A stretch of DNA of 64,000 nucleotides from Metellina segmentata. Taxonomy: Eukaryota > Arthropoda > Arachnida > Araneae > Tetragnathidae. The position numbers and the translations under genes were made by a program. Of this stretch, positions 1 to 10,989 are shown piece by piece. Under the pieces are notes generated by a model, which did not search any database, was not told the origin of the DNA, and saw nothing but the letters and a program-made list of their open reading frames with translations. The stretch's first letter is position 1, and the number at the start of each line of letters is the position of its first letter. The DNA is taken from the NCBI GenBank assembly GCA_947359465.1, contig OX375878.1, positions 71,911,916-71,975,915 on the forward strand, in the 5' to 3' direction.

Positions 1-387
1 CAACATTAGCAACCTCAAACATTAATGTTCGCCGGAGGAGGGGAGATTTATTTTGTCATTTGCCGTGTTTATTAACTTATAACTAAGACTTTTTTAACTG
101 TCAAAACAAAGTCAAAAAAATTATTATGTTGTGCTCGGATAAAGTCTTAGACAAATGCCAAGACTAAATTAAAAGTATTCCAACAGAATCGACATACATT
201 CAAATGAATTACATAATGAGGAACTTGCACGTTTTTTGTTTATATTTTTATAATATATAAAATGAACAAATATGATGGAAAGTATCTTTCTTTTTTACTT
301 TTATTCGCACTATTTACTTTGATAGGCAAGTTGAAATAGGCAAGAAATTTAAAAAAAATTTATTGTTTAAATTTTTCTTTGCTTCTT
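1..387. other. AT-rich sequence, nothing recognised
   Basis: No reading frame, inverted repeat or known repeat is recognised in this stretch. Confidence 0.5.
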
Positions 388-551
388 GTGACGTCATTGT
401 GCCCATGACGGTTTGTCTACTTTTACAGCAACGTTGAAATAAGAAGAAAAAAATTTTAATTGATTGTATAAAAATTAAAAGAGCAAGCAATATGAAATTT
501 CAACGCACTAGACAAACGTAAACATTACATGGTAGTACACAATGACGTCAC
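388..551. repeat. Foldback (MITE-like) inverted repeat
   Basis: The two ends are inverted copies beginning GTGACGTCATTGTG. The arms continue imperfectly inward through TTTGTCTA and CGTTGAAAT, so about 164 bp folds back on itself. No clear target duplication was found. It is probably a small non-autonomous DNA element. The CRE-like TGACGTCA core inside each terminus may be coincidental. Confidence 0.55.
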
Positions 552-745
552 GTAGCGTTTTAAGTTCATGTGCTTTTGCCGTACTTTTCGATAATTTAAA
601 ACTTGAAATTTTAATTAATTAAGTCCATTTTATGGGTTTTAATTGTCGTTTTTGAACATTTTGACGATCGATCTATTAATAAAACACAGAACTGAACATT
701 TTACTCACTGGTGCAAGTTCCTCATTAAGAAGCGTATGAAGTTAA

Positions 746-932
746 GGCCACGTTCACATGAGGCGTTTCAACGCGCGTATGGCGAGGCTAACGAGGGCCT
801 GCCATTAAATTATGTTTTTTTTTATTCCTCTAATTCTAGTTTTTATCTTTACGACCTTGAAGACTGGGACCCTGATCAACACCTGATAGATTCGCCAAAC
901 GAGCGTTTTACGCGCCTCATGTGAACGTGGCC
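746..932. mobile_element. Harbinger-type MITE, 187 bp
   Basis: The left end GGCCACGTTCACATGAGGCG at 746-765 is repeated exactly inverted at 913-932. Both sides carry TAA (743-745 and 933-935). This is a short TIR element with a 3-bp TAA duplication, as known for PIF/Harbinger elements, and the GGCC-start TIR also fits that superfamily. The inside is non-coding; a short open frame crossing it is chance. Confidence 0.75.
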
Positions 933-1430
933 TAAGGTATACTATCAAATCAATACGTGATTCATGGAAAAGATATCCCAAAGGGACGGATGTGTACGGA
1001 TTTGAAGATACACCATCTCAGTATCCAATCCAGGGTTCACACGACATTGTTCGTGACGTTGGAAGCGACACTCCCGAATCCGCCACTGACCACTTGTTAA
1101 CGTTATTCAGACATGTTAATTTGTTTTTGGAGGTTGGTTGGAGAGTAAGGTGGAATTCTTTTGTGAATCTACAGACGAACGCGTAGTGGTTTGCGTCGCC
1201 CACCCCACTTCACGACAGAGGGAGTTTGTTTAGTTGAAATCTGCTTAGATATGATATGAGAGTACCTGGTCGGTTGAAAAGAAAGTTAAATATTTGTTTG
1301 AGAGGGAGAGAAAAGTTAGGATTGGGGATTTTAATGAAGGCACAAGTTCTCACTGTTGTACCTTTCTCCCACTGTTATTTCCAGAAGTAGACATTGCATT
1401 GGTTTTAATGGTTGTGGATTGGAGACAGGA
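933..1430. other. No gene recognised
   Basis: Short frames exist on both strands (for example 1018-1203 minus), but none resembles a known protein. The stretch may be further eroded LINE sequence downstream of the RNase H remnant. Confidence 0.4.
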
Positions 1431-1439
1431 GGGAAAAGC

Positions 1440-1552
1440 ACGTCCATCTCTTTACCAGATTTAGCAAGCGAGTTGGCCAGTTATTCCACGTGCTCGTTGC
1501 CATGATCCCCAACGTGAGCCCTTACTGAGCTGAGACCAAAGACGTTAGAATG
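1440..1552 (-). pseudogene. LINE RNase H domain remnant
   Basis: Read on the minus strand, the conceptual peptide contains VRAHVGDHGNE, then a stop, then LANSLAKSG. This matches the C-terminal signature of the RNase H domain found in jockey/I/R1-clade non-LTR retrotransposons, where an A-H-V-G-x-x-G-N-E motif precedes the last catalytic aspartate and a LA..A helix. The aspartate/alanine position is replaced by a stop codon, so the copy is dead. No intact reverse transcriptase lies next to it. Clade assignment within LINEs is not possible from this length. Confidence 0.65.
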
Positions 1553-1647
1553 TTCATGAAGGACTTTCCTGATAATATTTATAAAATGAAATTTTTTTCC
1601 ATCTAGCTTGGATATTCTTGATTCCTATGTGATCGTGCAGCCACGGG

Positions 1648-2855
1648 ATACACTCACTCACTCTCTCTGTCACTCTCTCTCTCACTCTCTCTCTCACTCA
1701 CTCTCTCTCACTATCACTCTCTCTCACTCACTCTCTCCTCTCTATCACTCTCTCTCAATCCCTCTCTCTCACGCTCACCAGCTCCCTCTCTCTTCTCACT
1801 CACTTACTCACTCTCTTCCCTTATCTCTCACTTACCCACTCTCTTCTCTCTCTCACTCTCTCTTCTCACTCACTTACTCACTCTCTTCTTTTCTCTCTCA
1901 CTTACCCAATCTCTCTTCTCACTCACACTCTCTCTTCTCACTCACTAACACTCTCTCTTCTCACTCATCCACACTCTCTCTACTCACTCACACTCTCTCT
2001 TCTCACTCACTAACACTCTCTCTTCTCACTCATCCACACTCTCTCTACTCACTCACACTCTCTCTTCTCTCTCTCACGCTCACCAACTCAATCTCTCTTC
2101 TCTCTCTCACGCTCACTAACTCAATCTCTCTTCTCACTCATCCACACTATCTCTTATCACTCACTTACTCACTCACATTCTCTCTTCTCTCTCTCACGCT
2201 CACCAACTCAATTTCTCTTCTCTCTCACTCACTCTCTCTTCTCACTCACTTACTCACTCTCTTCTCTCTCACTTACTCACTCTCTCTTCTCTCACTTACC
2301 TAATCTCTCTCCTCACTCTCACTCACTCACCCTCACCAACTCACTCTCTCTCACTCACGCTCACCAACTCAATCTCTCTTCTCACTCACTTATTCACTCT
2401 CTTCTCTCTTACTTACCCAATCTCTCTTCTCTCACTTACCCACTCACTCACGCTCACCAACTCACCCTCCCACTCTCTCTTCTCTTTCACTCATTCACGC
2501 TCACCAATTCACTCTCTCTTCTCCCTCACTCACTCACGCTCAACAACTCACCCTCTCACTCATTCTCATCCCTCTCACTCATTCTCATCTCTCTCACTCC
2601 TTCTCCCCTCTCTCACTCACTCTCTCTTCTGCATTTTGTTCTCACTCACTAACCCTCTCACTCTATATCCTCTATCAATCACTCTCCTCTCTCTCACCCA
2701 CTCTCCCCCTATCTCACTTACCCACTCACTCTCCTCTTCTCTCTCACACACTCTCTCCCCTATATCTCACTCACTCTCTCCCCTATCTCTCACTCACTCT
2801 TTCCCCTATCTCTCACTCACTCTCTCCCCTATCTCTCACTCTCTCTCCTTAGTGG
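1648..2855. repeat. CT-rich minisatellite (CTCACT/CTCTCT based)
   Basis: About 1.2 kb is made almost entirely of permuted CTCACT, CTCTCT and TTCTCACTCACT units. Larger repeated blocks such as CTCACTAACACTCTCTCTTC are visible around 1930-2040. The plus strand is nearly purine-free, so the stretch is a long homopurine-homopyrimidine tract. The frame from 1608 to 2303, rich in Ser/Leu/Thr/His, is a translation of the satellite, not a gene. Confidence 0.95.
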
Positions 2856-2859
2856 ATAG

Positions 2860-3765
2860 CAGAAATTTCTTTCAACATATGCTCAAAGTTGCGACCTCCA
2901 ACAATGATGCATAATTGACAGCGTCGGCACAAGGAAGGAGTGAGTGCCAATCATTACCAACCTTACTCCTTCACGTGTGTTTTCGTGAAATATTCTAGCT
3001 TCGCACGAAGTTTGAAGCAAACGCTCTGATGCAGAAAGAAAGTTATCTTTAATTAGGAATGTTGGATCGCGTTGGATGTTCCTGATTCCTGTCAGAAAAT
3101 TAGTAGGTTGCATTCATTTTCGGTTCCAACATTTTTATTTCAGTTTTGATCAGCAAGATAAAGTTAAATGTTTTTTTAGGACTGAATTTTCATTGTTATT
3201 ATTTAATATTTGACTATGCTGATTGACGGTTAACAGTCGGCTTATTTCGGCAAATTAATAATATTTAATAAAAACGTTGCATCAAGTACTAATTCCGTTT
3301 GCGGTGAAATTCGCTTAGCATTTCATTACACAACTAATTGTCCCCACACTTGGAATTGGGATTCAATTCAAAAACACCAGGTGATGCTAATCTCAACGGT
3401 TTATGTTAAAATTGCAAGAAACAAGAAAGCACAGAGCCAAATAATAGAAATCTTAAAAATTATTTTCGTTACAACATAGATAATGTCTGTGAAACATTAT
3501 AGAACGTTCTCATAAATTACCTAAGCAATTTTGCATTCTGTTCCTAAACCTTCACTCCTAGGAAAATTGCATAACTCACCAATTCAGTTTCATTAAACTA
3601 CAAACGATCTAAATTTGCATATGATTTTCTTTACCTCATTTAAAGATTATTTAAAACTTAAAAAGTAAATAATAATCGTTAACAGAGTACGACATGACCC
3701 AAAGGAGAATTTAGATGATAGAAATCCGCAGACGGACCATTGTTTTGAATAGTCCACTCTAGGTA
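2860..3765. other. No gene recognised
   Basis: AT-rich sequence after the satellite with no supported coding region, inverted repeat or known repeat family. Confidence 0.45.
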
Positions 3766-3779
3766 TGGTATGATCTAGT

Positions 3780-3830
3780 ATTTTTAATTAACGTCGTACT
3801 GGAGCAACACAACGGGCTATTGACGTCCCC
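3780..3830 (-). mobile_element. SINE-A tail fragment
   Basis: The minus strand reads the SINE-A tail: a CAATAGCCCGTTGTGTTGCT block, then a block ending GACGTTAATTAAAAA. The tRNA-like head and core are absent. It matches the full copies at 6342 and 8864. Confidence 0.7.
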
Positions 3831-3835
3831 ACTCT

Positions 3836-5035
3836 AGAATAACATTGAAGTCTGCTTGTGGAGAATCAACGTTATTTCATACCATTTAGAGGTACTACAA
3901 TAAATTAGACGTGGGTTGCGCAAAGTCAGTCACTTAAACTGACAAAGCGTTAATCAAATTTTTGTTGCTTAGTGTTTCTGCATTGCATTAATTACATTAA
4001 TATTAAAAGCTTCTTATAGAAAGGCCTGTATACAGTTCATCAGTTTCGAAAGCATATAGTATTGCCACCCAGCTTCTCCAAAAAGAATTAAATAAAAAAA
4101 AAAACAGCAATACTAGTAACACTACATACATTTTCACTGCCTAGTTTCTTTTGAAAACTTCATTTTTGAGAAGTGAATGTACTATTTTCATTTCATATTA
4201 ACACCATCTTTTATGTATGACGCACAAAACAACAGATTACGATGGATCCGTAAAAACAAATATTACTGAACCCTTGTAAAAATCGAATAAAAAAATAGAA
4301 ATGATACCGAAGAACGAATGACATTAAGCTTATAAAAAATTGTATACTGAATTCATTAACTGATTACTCTAAATCTCTGAGGCTTTCAAATTCATGACCC
4401 TATTCTTATAAAAAAATGAAGCACTTTTTTTTTGATGAGGGAAAAACACAAAACAGTTAAATTGTTATAACGCAAAAGCATTGTTGTGCTATTTCGTACT
4501 TTAAATTCGTTCTTGAAATTCAATTATCCAAAGATAATGATGATTTTTAATGAGATATTTCAGACGTTTGTGTTTTGTTTGGAATTTTAATTATTTATTA
4601 GGATACTTCTAATCTGACAAAGTAAAAGATTTATATTCTTTTCAATCACATTATTCCTTCTTTATACTTAAGAATGTTGTGGATTAAATTACGTAAAAAT
4701 GATTTTAATGTATGAAAAAATGTAATTCAGATTTTGAAAATTGCATTTTTTCACATCATTTTTTTACATTTGCTTTTAATAAAGATTTTAGGGGGACATA
4801 GAAAAGTGAAATTGATGACTTCATATAAAATAAGAGTTTACTTAATAAATCCCACATAATTAGACAACTTAATCTTTATCGAATCCTTACAAAATGTAAG
4901 CTTTTATTTTGATTTTAAATTTAATATAGTTTCTAACCATAGAAATGACAAAAAAATATTTAGTTTTTCAAACAAAAGTGAAGTAATTTCTCTTTTATGT
5001 AAATGAATTCTGTATCCAAAATGCTTTATGATGTT
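3836..5035. other. AT-rich intergenic sequence, nothing recognised
   Basis: About 1.2 kb of low-complexity AT-rich DNA. No reading frame, terminal repeat or tandem array can be supported. Confidence 0.5.
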
Positions 5036-5039
5036 TATT

Positions 5040-5224
5040 AGCATACAGCCACTGCGGTGCCAGCACGGCGTTGCCCGTAACAGTTCTTTTCATGAGGTCA
5101 GGTGTGATCACTGCTCGCGAACCACCGGTGATTGCTAGGAATTCGTAGACTATTGACTAATAGCCATCATGGACTTTGCATGCAAGAAGCAAACAAACAG
5201 ACACTTCATTTTATAATATTAGAG
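5040..5224 (+). mobile_element. Family H dispersed repeat, short copy
   Basis: Begins with a GCCACTGCGGTGCCAGCACG block, continues through ACTGCTCGCGAACC and GGTGATTGCTA, and ends with ACAGACACTTC followed by TTTTATAATATTAG. Both termini match other copies here (32101, 32357, 55615, 60780), so this is a deletion derivative of about 185 bp that keeps both ends. Family H is defined only by comparison within this window; its class is discussed in the findings. Confidence 0.6.
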
Positions 5225-5611
5225 ATGCTGATGTGCATCAAATGAAAAAAGCTATTCCAAAGGGCAGTATTCGTTAAGAATACATAAAAAAAACTAATGG
5301 CTTCAATTTATTAATTAGAATTAGAAGCAAATGAGTAATTATTTTTGAGTATAATTAGGACAATTTATTGTGCACAATAGAAAAACATGAGTAATTAGTT
5401 TTGAATTACAAAATGAAATTCGAAACATGCCTTCTTTAATTTAAAAGTAGATCCCATGTCATATGTTGTCATAACAACAATGACGTGGATGGAAGGAGTA
5501 AATTATTAATTGCTGAATGAGAAAGACATATTTAGACTATTGGAAATGAAAGGTGTGGTCGTTGTATATATAGAGAGAAAATTTCCGAAAGAGTCTCAAG
5601 TTTTTAAAGAT

Positions 5612-6262
5612 ACTAGGGGCCCTACCCCTGCTCGCTGACGCTTGCCAACCCCCGGAGGATTGCTTCGCAGTCCTCATTGGTTCGCTGCTCGAACCTATGC
5701 TCGCTTCGCTCGCCTCAATGAAGACACGTGTCCTAGCAGAAAGGATTGTTTACAAAATATGATATTCCAAAAAAAAATGTTTTTCAAATCTAAACTTGCT
5801 GTTTTACAGAAAATGTATACAGTACCTCTGAAATCAGAATTCAAATGAAAACTTTGAGTAAATTTTGACTCGAAATGTGAGCGTTGCTTTGGAAATTGAA
5901 AACCCAGCATGTTGTTTGTGTGTACATTTCCCCCAGCACTCGAACGACCGACACTTTTCCATTGAGTTTGTTGCCGAAAGTTGTAGTGCAAGCGTCTTGT
6001 TGAACTATAATTGTTGGTCCTGAAAAGGACCGTTTTTTAAATGGCCCTGAAAAGATCCTCCGCTTTCTTTGATTTCTATTAAAAACTAACTGCAAAAGCC
6101 TAACTAAATTCCTTTTTTTTTTCAATAAAATTTCATCCGATAACGCTATACATTCAATTGATGCACGAGACTTTATGGTAAACAAACAATCGTACAGTGT
6201 TACCAAAACGCGATAGCAAATAACGTCTTTTTTGCGTGCCACGTAAGAGAATTATATATATA
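5612..6262 (+). mobile_element. Family H-like repeat carrying histone-type stem-loops
   Basis: Starts ACTAGGGGCCCTACCCCTGC, then the GCTCGCTGACGC and TTGGTTCGCTGCTCGAACC blocks. It ends CCACGTAAGAGAATT followed by TATATATAGAT. This is the CTAG-plus-GGGGC end variant also seen at 15796 and 52022. On the minus strand, two hairpins with the animal histone 3' stem-loop shape lie near 6014-6062. No histone coding sequence is recognised around them. Confidence 0.5.
6016..6031 (-). other. Histone-type 3' stem-loop motif
   Basis: The minus strand reads GGTCCTTTTCAGGACC, a perfect 6-bp stem with a TTTC loop. This matches the consensus of the metazoan histone mRNA 3' stem-loop, and AACAATTA follows. 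A second, imperfect version, GGATCTTTTCAGGGCC, lies about 25 bp upstream on the same strand. The match is direct; any functional role is unproven. Confidence 0.5.
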
Positions 6263-6341
6263 GATGAAGATACACACTTTTATTCTTGCGCTCAGGGAAT
6301 GAGCTTCAAGACATCATAACATCATTTCGGCTTCATTTTGG

Positions 6342-6652
6342 AAGGTAGTAATATTATTAACATCGCACTGGAGCTACACAATGGACTATTGTGGTTTGTT
6401 TGGAACAATCCAGAGGGGAAATATACGAAGTCAACAAAAAGTAATTTTGAACCACGGTCAGATGACGAGGCCACACCTGAGCTAGTACTCCACTCATCAA
6501 ACTTCCACACCATGCCAACATTAGGATATTTGAGACCACGATAGATTTAACGCGCACCAGCCGCCTTTGTACACGAAGTTCTTTGGTTGGATTCGAACTC
6601 GCAAACCTACGGTTGTTAATTCGTTACTTTTCCAACCGGGCTACCGTAACAT
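6342..6652 (-). mobile_element. SINE-A, full-length copy (tRNA-derived)
   Basis: On the minus strand the head reads CCGGTAGCCCGGTTGGAAAA-like A-box sequence and a GAGTTCGAATCC B box, followed by the family core (TCATCTGACCGTGGTTCAAA) and a tail ending GTTAATAATATTAC. The tRNA-like head with spaced A and B boxes indicates RNA polymerase III promotion, as known for tRNA-derived SINEs. Target duplications were not clear. Confidence 0.8.
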
Positions 6653-6775
6653 GAGAACTTCAATGGTTGATCCAATATAAATAAGTGAATTGCTAATACG
6701 ATGCACTGTCAATCGAACCTGAACCATCAGCGACTCGTAGATTACTGCAGTGGGCAAACCCACTGAGACATGGTA

Positions 6776-6962
6776 ATTTGGTAATTTTTAATTAATGTCG
6801 TACTAGAGCAACTCAACGGGCTATTGACGACGGTCCGGGATCAATCCCCCAAGGGAAAGAAACGAGGACAACACTACGTAATTTTGAACCATGGTCAGAT
6901 GACGAGGCAATGCCTGAGCTGGCACCCCACTCTCCAAACTTCCACACCAACATGAGCCATGA
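6776..6962 (-). mobile_element. SINE-A, 5'-truncated copy
   Basis: Contains the tail, the TCATCTGACCATGG core box and the GTTTGGAGAGTGGGGTGCC block on the minus strand, but lacks the tRNA-like head. It lies immediately beside the full copy at 6342 in the same orientation. Confidence 0.75.
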
Positions 6963-7310
6963 TGACCCCTATTTCATATAAGGAGAAAATAAGCTATGTT
7001 TTCTGATTTTATTACAGTTGTTATTCAATAAATTACTCTTATCACACTAAATATATATCGAAACTTAATTTTGTTGGCGGTCGTATGATCTTTCCATTCA
7101 GTGGTAATTATTTATTAGAAACAGCTGTTGATGTACAGAAATGAACCTGTTATTGAACCGCACCTTTAATATGGCGTATAAAAAATTTTGTCATCAGCAT
7201 GATTTGACAAGAAAAAATTTATTTCTATTTAAACACATGCGCAAAATAGTACACGAAGCAGTGGGAGAATAAATTTGAAGACAGTTGAAGTACCTTGCAG
7301 ATCGTGCCTG
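6963..7310. other. No gene recognised
   Basis: AT-rich sequence between the SINE pair and the tandem array; nothing identifiable. Confidence 0.4.
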
Positions 7311-8236
7311 GACTGAATTAGTCATAGGCAAATAAAAGAAATGTCATCAAACAACCGTAATCTTTCCACACGAAATTCAACAAAATTAGCTAGCATTAAA
7401 GATGCACGAAGAACATGTTTTTTGATATTTGTGGAAGAATGAGCCATTTCCTGAAACCTTAGCTATTCGAGCTATTCCATTCGAAAATTTTCCAAATACC
7501 TATCTACAGGCTTCAAAAGGGGATATCCGAACCGAAATTAAACAAAACTTAGTCCTTCCATTTTAGAACCGGATCGCCTCACCCAAGAATGGATTTTTTT
7601 AAAAAGAGAGAGATGACTGACTTGGTCATAGGCAAATAAAAGAAATTACATCAAACAACCGTAATCTTTCCACACGAAATTCGACAAAATTAGGTAGCAA
7701 TGAAGATGCGTGAAGAACATTTTTTCTGATATTTGTGGAAGAAAGCCATTTCTTGAAAAGTTAGCCATTCGAGCTATTCCATTCGAAAAATTTCCAAATA
7801 CCTATCTACAGGCGTCAAAAGGGGATGTCCGAACCTGAATTAAACTAAATTTAGTCCTTCCATATTAGAACCGGATTGCCTCACCCAAGAATGGATTTTT
7901 TTTAAAGAGAGAGATGACTGAATTGGTCATAGGCAAATAAAAGAACTGACATCAAACAACCGTAATCTTTCCACACGAAATTCGACAAAATTTTAACTAG
8001 CAATAAAGATGCGTGAAGAACATGTCTTCTGATATTTGTGGAAGAAAGCCATTTCTTGAAACGTTAGCTATTCGAGCTATTCCATTCGAAAATTTTCTTT
8101 CCAAATACCTATCTACAGGCGTCAAAAGAGGATGTCCGAACCTGAACTAAACAAAATTTAGTCCTTCCATTTTAGAACCGGATTGCCTCACCCAAGAATG
8201 GATTTTTTTAAAGAGAGAGATGACTGAATTAGACAT
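7311..8236. repeat. Tandem array, ~303-bp unit, three copies
   Basis: Three head-to-tail units begin with GACTGA at 7311, 7615 and 7916 (304, 301 and 306 bp). A fourth start at 8222 breaks off after about 15 bp. Each unit carries CATCAAACAACCGTAATCTT, CGAGCTATTCCATTCGAAAA and TTTAAAGAGAGAGATGACTG near its end. Units differ by scattered substitutions and short indels. No coding capacity is evident. Unit length and head-to-tail order fit a small satellite or the internal array of a mobile element. Confidence 0.9.
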
Positions 8237-8860
8237 ATAATGTCCGTAACAAAGGTTTTACACTTTCATAACCTTCTCAAAGTATACGTGTTCATTATTT
8301 GTACCCTTTCGCTGTTTCTCTTATGGAGCATAGAATCATTTCCTAACACCATTAACCCCGGGAGAGCGTTTGTTATGCAAAATATGAGCAGCATTTCGCT
8401 TTCAAATAGAATAGACCTGAGTGATAGAGCAACTCTATTCTGGATTTTTTCAAAAGAAAGAGCACCTAATGGAGAGCTTTAGCTGCCGGTCCAGCTTCAT
8501 TTAATCGCAATGTCATGCATGTTAGCAGGTAGAATAGACATACTTACTTGGAAGGAGGGTTTTATGAAAAAAAGGTAGGGCACCGAAAATTACTATTGTT
8601 ACAGATCACTTTGGAACTAAGAATTTTTTCTCGCGGTGACTGCGATGAAAATAAGCGTCAGAGACCGCAAGATCCCTGTGAATGAAAACATTTTGGACGT
8701 ATAAGCATGTACTAACGTGGAAGAATACGTTTTCCCAATGGGCGGCCAAAGAAACATGAATTATTATGGCTATACAAACTCGGATTTGTGAAACACTTTA
8801 CTGAATCCTTATTTCGTTAACGAGGGGTAGGTTCACGTTACAACTCACATACATTCTAGG
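8237..8860. other. No gene recognised
   Basis: Contains an 80-codon open frame (8240-8482) that starts directly after the tandem array. It has no recognisable domain and is not supported as a gene. Confidence 0.4.
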
Positions 8861-8863
8861 CAT

Positions 8864-9161
8864 GATCCGCGGTAGCTCGGTTGGAAGAGTAACGGATTAG
8901 CAACCCGAGAGTTGCGAGTTCAAATCCAGCCATAGGGGCAATGGTTCACATTAAATCTGCCGTGGCCTAAAATGTTCTGACGTTGGCGTGGTGAGGAAGT
9001 TTGAAGAGTGACGTACCAATTCAGTTGTGACCTCGTCATCTGACCATGGTTCAAAATTACGTGGTGCTGTCCTCGTTTCATTCCCCTCTGGATTGATCCG
9101 GACCATCGCCAATAGTCTATTGTGTACCTCCAGTGCGACGTGAAGTAATTACCATTACCAA
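8864..9161 (+). mobile_element. SINE-A, full-length copy with target duplication
   Basis: A 298-bp element flanked by TCTAGGCAT (8855-8863 and 9162-9170). The head CGGTAGCTCGGTTGGAAGAG gives the A box and GAGTTCAAATCC the B box. The core follows (GTTTGAAGAGTG, TCATCTGACCATGGTTC), then a tail module with ATTGATCCGGACCATCGCC and GTGCGACGTGAAGTAATTAC. This copy best defines both ends of the family. Confidence 0.88.
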
Positions 9162-9222
9162 TCTAGGCATAACCAGTTTATAGGAGGACCGTTCATTCAT
9201 TCTAGACCAGTGATGGTGAACC

Positions 9223-9331
9223 AACCCACAGCGGATTAGCCGAAGATAGGGAACGCCTCGTGAAAACTAGATTTTCTCTGGTACCGTGTCTCATGAGGCG
9301 TTCCCTAGCTTCGGCTTATCCGCTGTGGGTT
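9223..9331. repeat. Long hairpin (41-bp arms)
   Basis: AACCCACAGCGGATTAGCCG at 9223 is mirrored inverted through 9331, with near-perfect arms of about 41 bp and a 27-nt loop. A 15-bp direct repeat GGTACCGTGTCTCAT occurs in the loop/right-arm junction (9281) and again at 9380. The hairpin could be a foldback element or the product of a template-switch duplication. Confidence 0.7.
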
Positions 9332-10630
9332 TTAAATAACTCGGTATGGAGGGGTCTGCTTCCATTCGAAGAAGAAGAAGGTACCGTGTCTCATCGACAA
9401 ATATCCATAATTTTGTGATATTTACAGCGCTAGTAAATAAAAAATATTTTTGATATATTTATTTATAAAAAAATGAAAAACAAATAGTTCTTTTCGTGAC
9501 TTTTTTGTTGCTGAATTGCATTAGCTTAATCTTTAGTTAAAGGTTGGTATTTTGTGCCCGAGCAAGCGCTACTAACTTTAAATGTCAGTCGGATTCTTTT
9601 ATTGGTTTTAATATTATTTAACGCCGTGAATAAGGTCTCAATGAAGTACGTAGAGGGAAAAATTGTGAGTGAAGCCATAGCTAGATTTTTCAAGGTGCTA
9701 AAAGTGTCTGGTAATTGGTTTCAAGCACTCCAAATTTCTTGTTCGTAAAGGCAGTCTTCTTCAACTCTATTTTCTCAAGTTTGGACCTCAAGTCGACAAA
9801 CACTTGAGACCAGATGCTGTCTTGAAATTTTGCAAGTTGCCATCTCCAAATCATCATGTTGCATCCATTGTAAACCATTTGATTCCAAAGTACTGTTGAC
9901 TACTACATATGCGGATGCATAATTATTTTAATTATCTATTCCAGGCTTCTAAATTGATTAAATCTTTCGCCGAATTGGTCAACGAGTTTACAATATGCTG
10001 GTACGTTATACGCGTGGGTTGCATTTCATTTAGAACAGTTGTGCTAGCCTTCTTGAAATACTCTTTTTTTTGTCGAGGACAGTACTTATAAATTTTTATT
10101 CTCTAAATCTTGCTTAAAAATTTTAAGTTTACTTTCAAGAATTTTATCTATGCAAACATAACATCAATATTTTTGCCAAAGCCTTGTAATTTTAAGTTCA
10201 GTTAATTCACATGAACAAATAGGTCTGTAAAAAACATCAATGTGTTGACACACTTATGGTCATTAAGCAATGGTTTTGTAATGAATAAATTAACAATAAT
10301 TGCTGTTGGCATTCTCACTGATTTAGGATTTTATTTGTTTCAGACATAAATTTCATTTATTCAGACCAGAAAGAATGGAATATTCACGAGAGGGATATTC
10401 TTGAAGGACATTTACCAAAGGGTGATTATTAAAAAGGAGTAGTTGATTACCAACAATCATTCTACCACGTCTGATAACCAAAAAGAGCACACAAGTACTT
10501 CACTGAGTCAATCAAATAAAATTTCAAAAAATGGCTTTATACCTGAAAAATTATTGATTCTTACAGAAATAGAATAATCGCATACATACAAGCATTTCAA
10601 GTGTTTTTAGTCTTCGCGTATGAAATGCCC
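9332..10630. other. Eroded sequence with a possible minus-strand coding remnant
   Basis: On the minus strand between about 9690 and 10090, short in-frame stretches read like protein (for example KEYFKKASTTVLNEMQ and DLRSKLEKIELKK), but I cannot assign a family and stops interrupt them. Nothing else is recognised. Confidence 0.3.
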
Positions 10631-10636
10631 ATCACT

Positions 10637-10918
10637 CTGGAAGATCGTCAACAATGGTAAAGTCCGGTGCATTAGCATCAACATCACGATGTCTTCTAAA
10701 AATATGAAACGCAATGTTTAAGAAGTTTAATAATGCATATAATAAAGGATTACATTGCATTAACAACGGAATGTTAGTCCCGACAACATTTTCCTAAAAC
10801 GGTTTTCACCAGTACAGAAAAACAAGACGTGCTTTAAAGTTTCTAAGTTCTTTAAGCAAACATGACATTTATCTGAATCAGGAGTGCAAATAGGACTGTG
10901 ACATAGCCTATGCGAACT
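10637..10918 (-). pseudogene. LINE ORF2 C-terminus remnant
   Basis: The minus-strand peptide contains HRLCHSPICTPDSDKCHVC followed by LKHVLFFC. This is the Cys/His cluster typical of the C-terminus of jockey/R1-like non-LTR retrotransposon polymerases (H-S-x-x-C....C-x-x-C....E/K-H-V-L-F-x-C). A single frame shift after about 10765 allows reading on to DANAPDFTIVDDLPE and a stop at 10637. Only the last ~95 codons remain. Immediately upstream on this strand a family H end abuts the fragment. Confidence 0.72.
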
Positions 10919-10924
10919 AAATAT

Positions 10925-10989
10925 GATTGCGTAGCAATCATCGGGGATTGACGAGCGATAACGAGCATGGGGCGGAGTCCTCTAGTCTA
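10925..10989 (-). mobile_element. Family H end fragment
   Basis: Read on the minus strand it begins ACTAGAGGACTCCGCCCC and continues GCTCGTTATCGCTCGTCAAT and GATGATTGCTACGCAATC. Only the CTAG-side terminus is present, abutting the LINE remnant. Confidence 0.55.

Noticed and set aside
1608..2914. Long Ser/Leu/Thr/His-rich open frames
   Set aside because: They are translations of the CT-rich minisatellite; stop codons are rare because of composition.
6000..6240. Histone gene remnant
   Set aside because: Stem-loops are present, but I could read no histone H1, H2A, H2B, H3 or H4 sequence on either side.
8864..8940. Possible tRNA gene
   Set aside because: A and B boxes are present but the cloverleaf is degraded and the sequence continues into the SINE-A core with flanking duplications.
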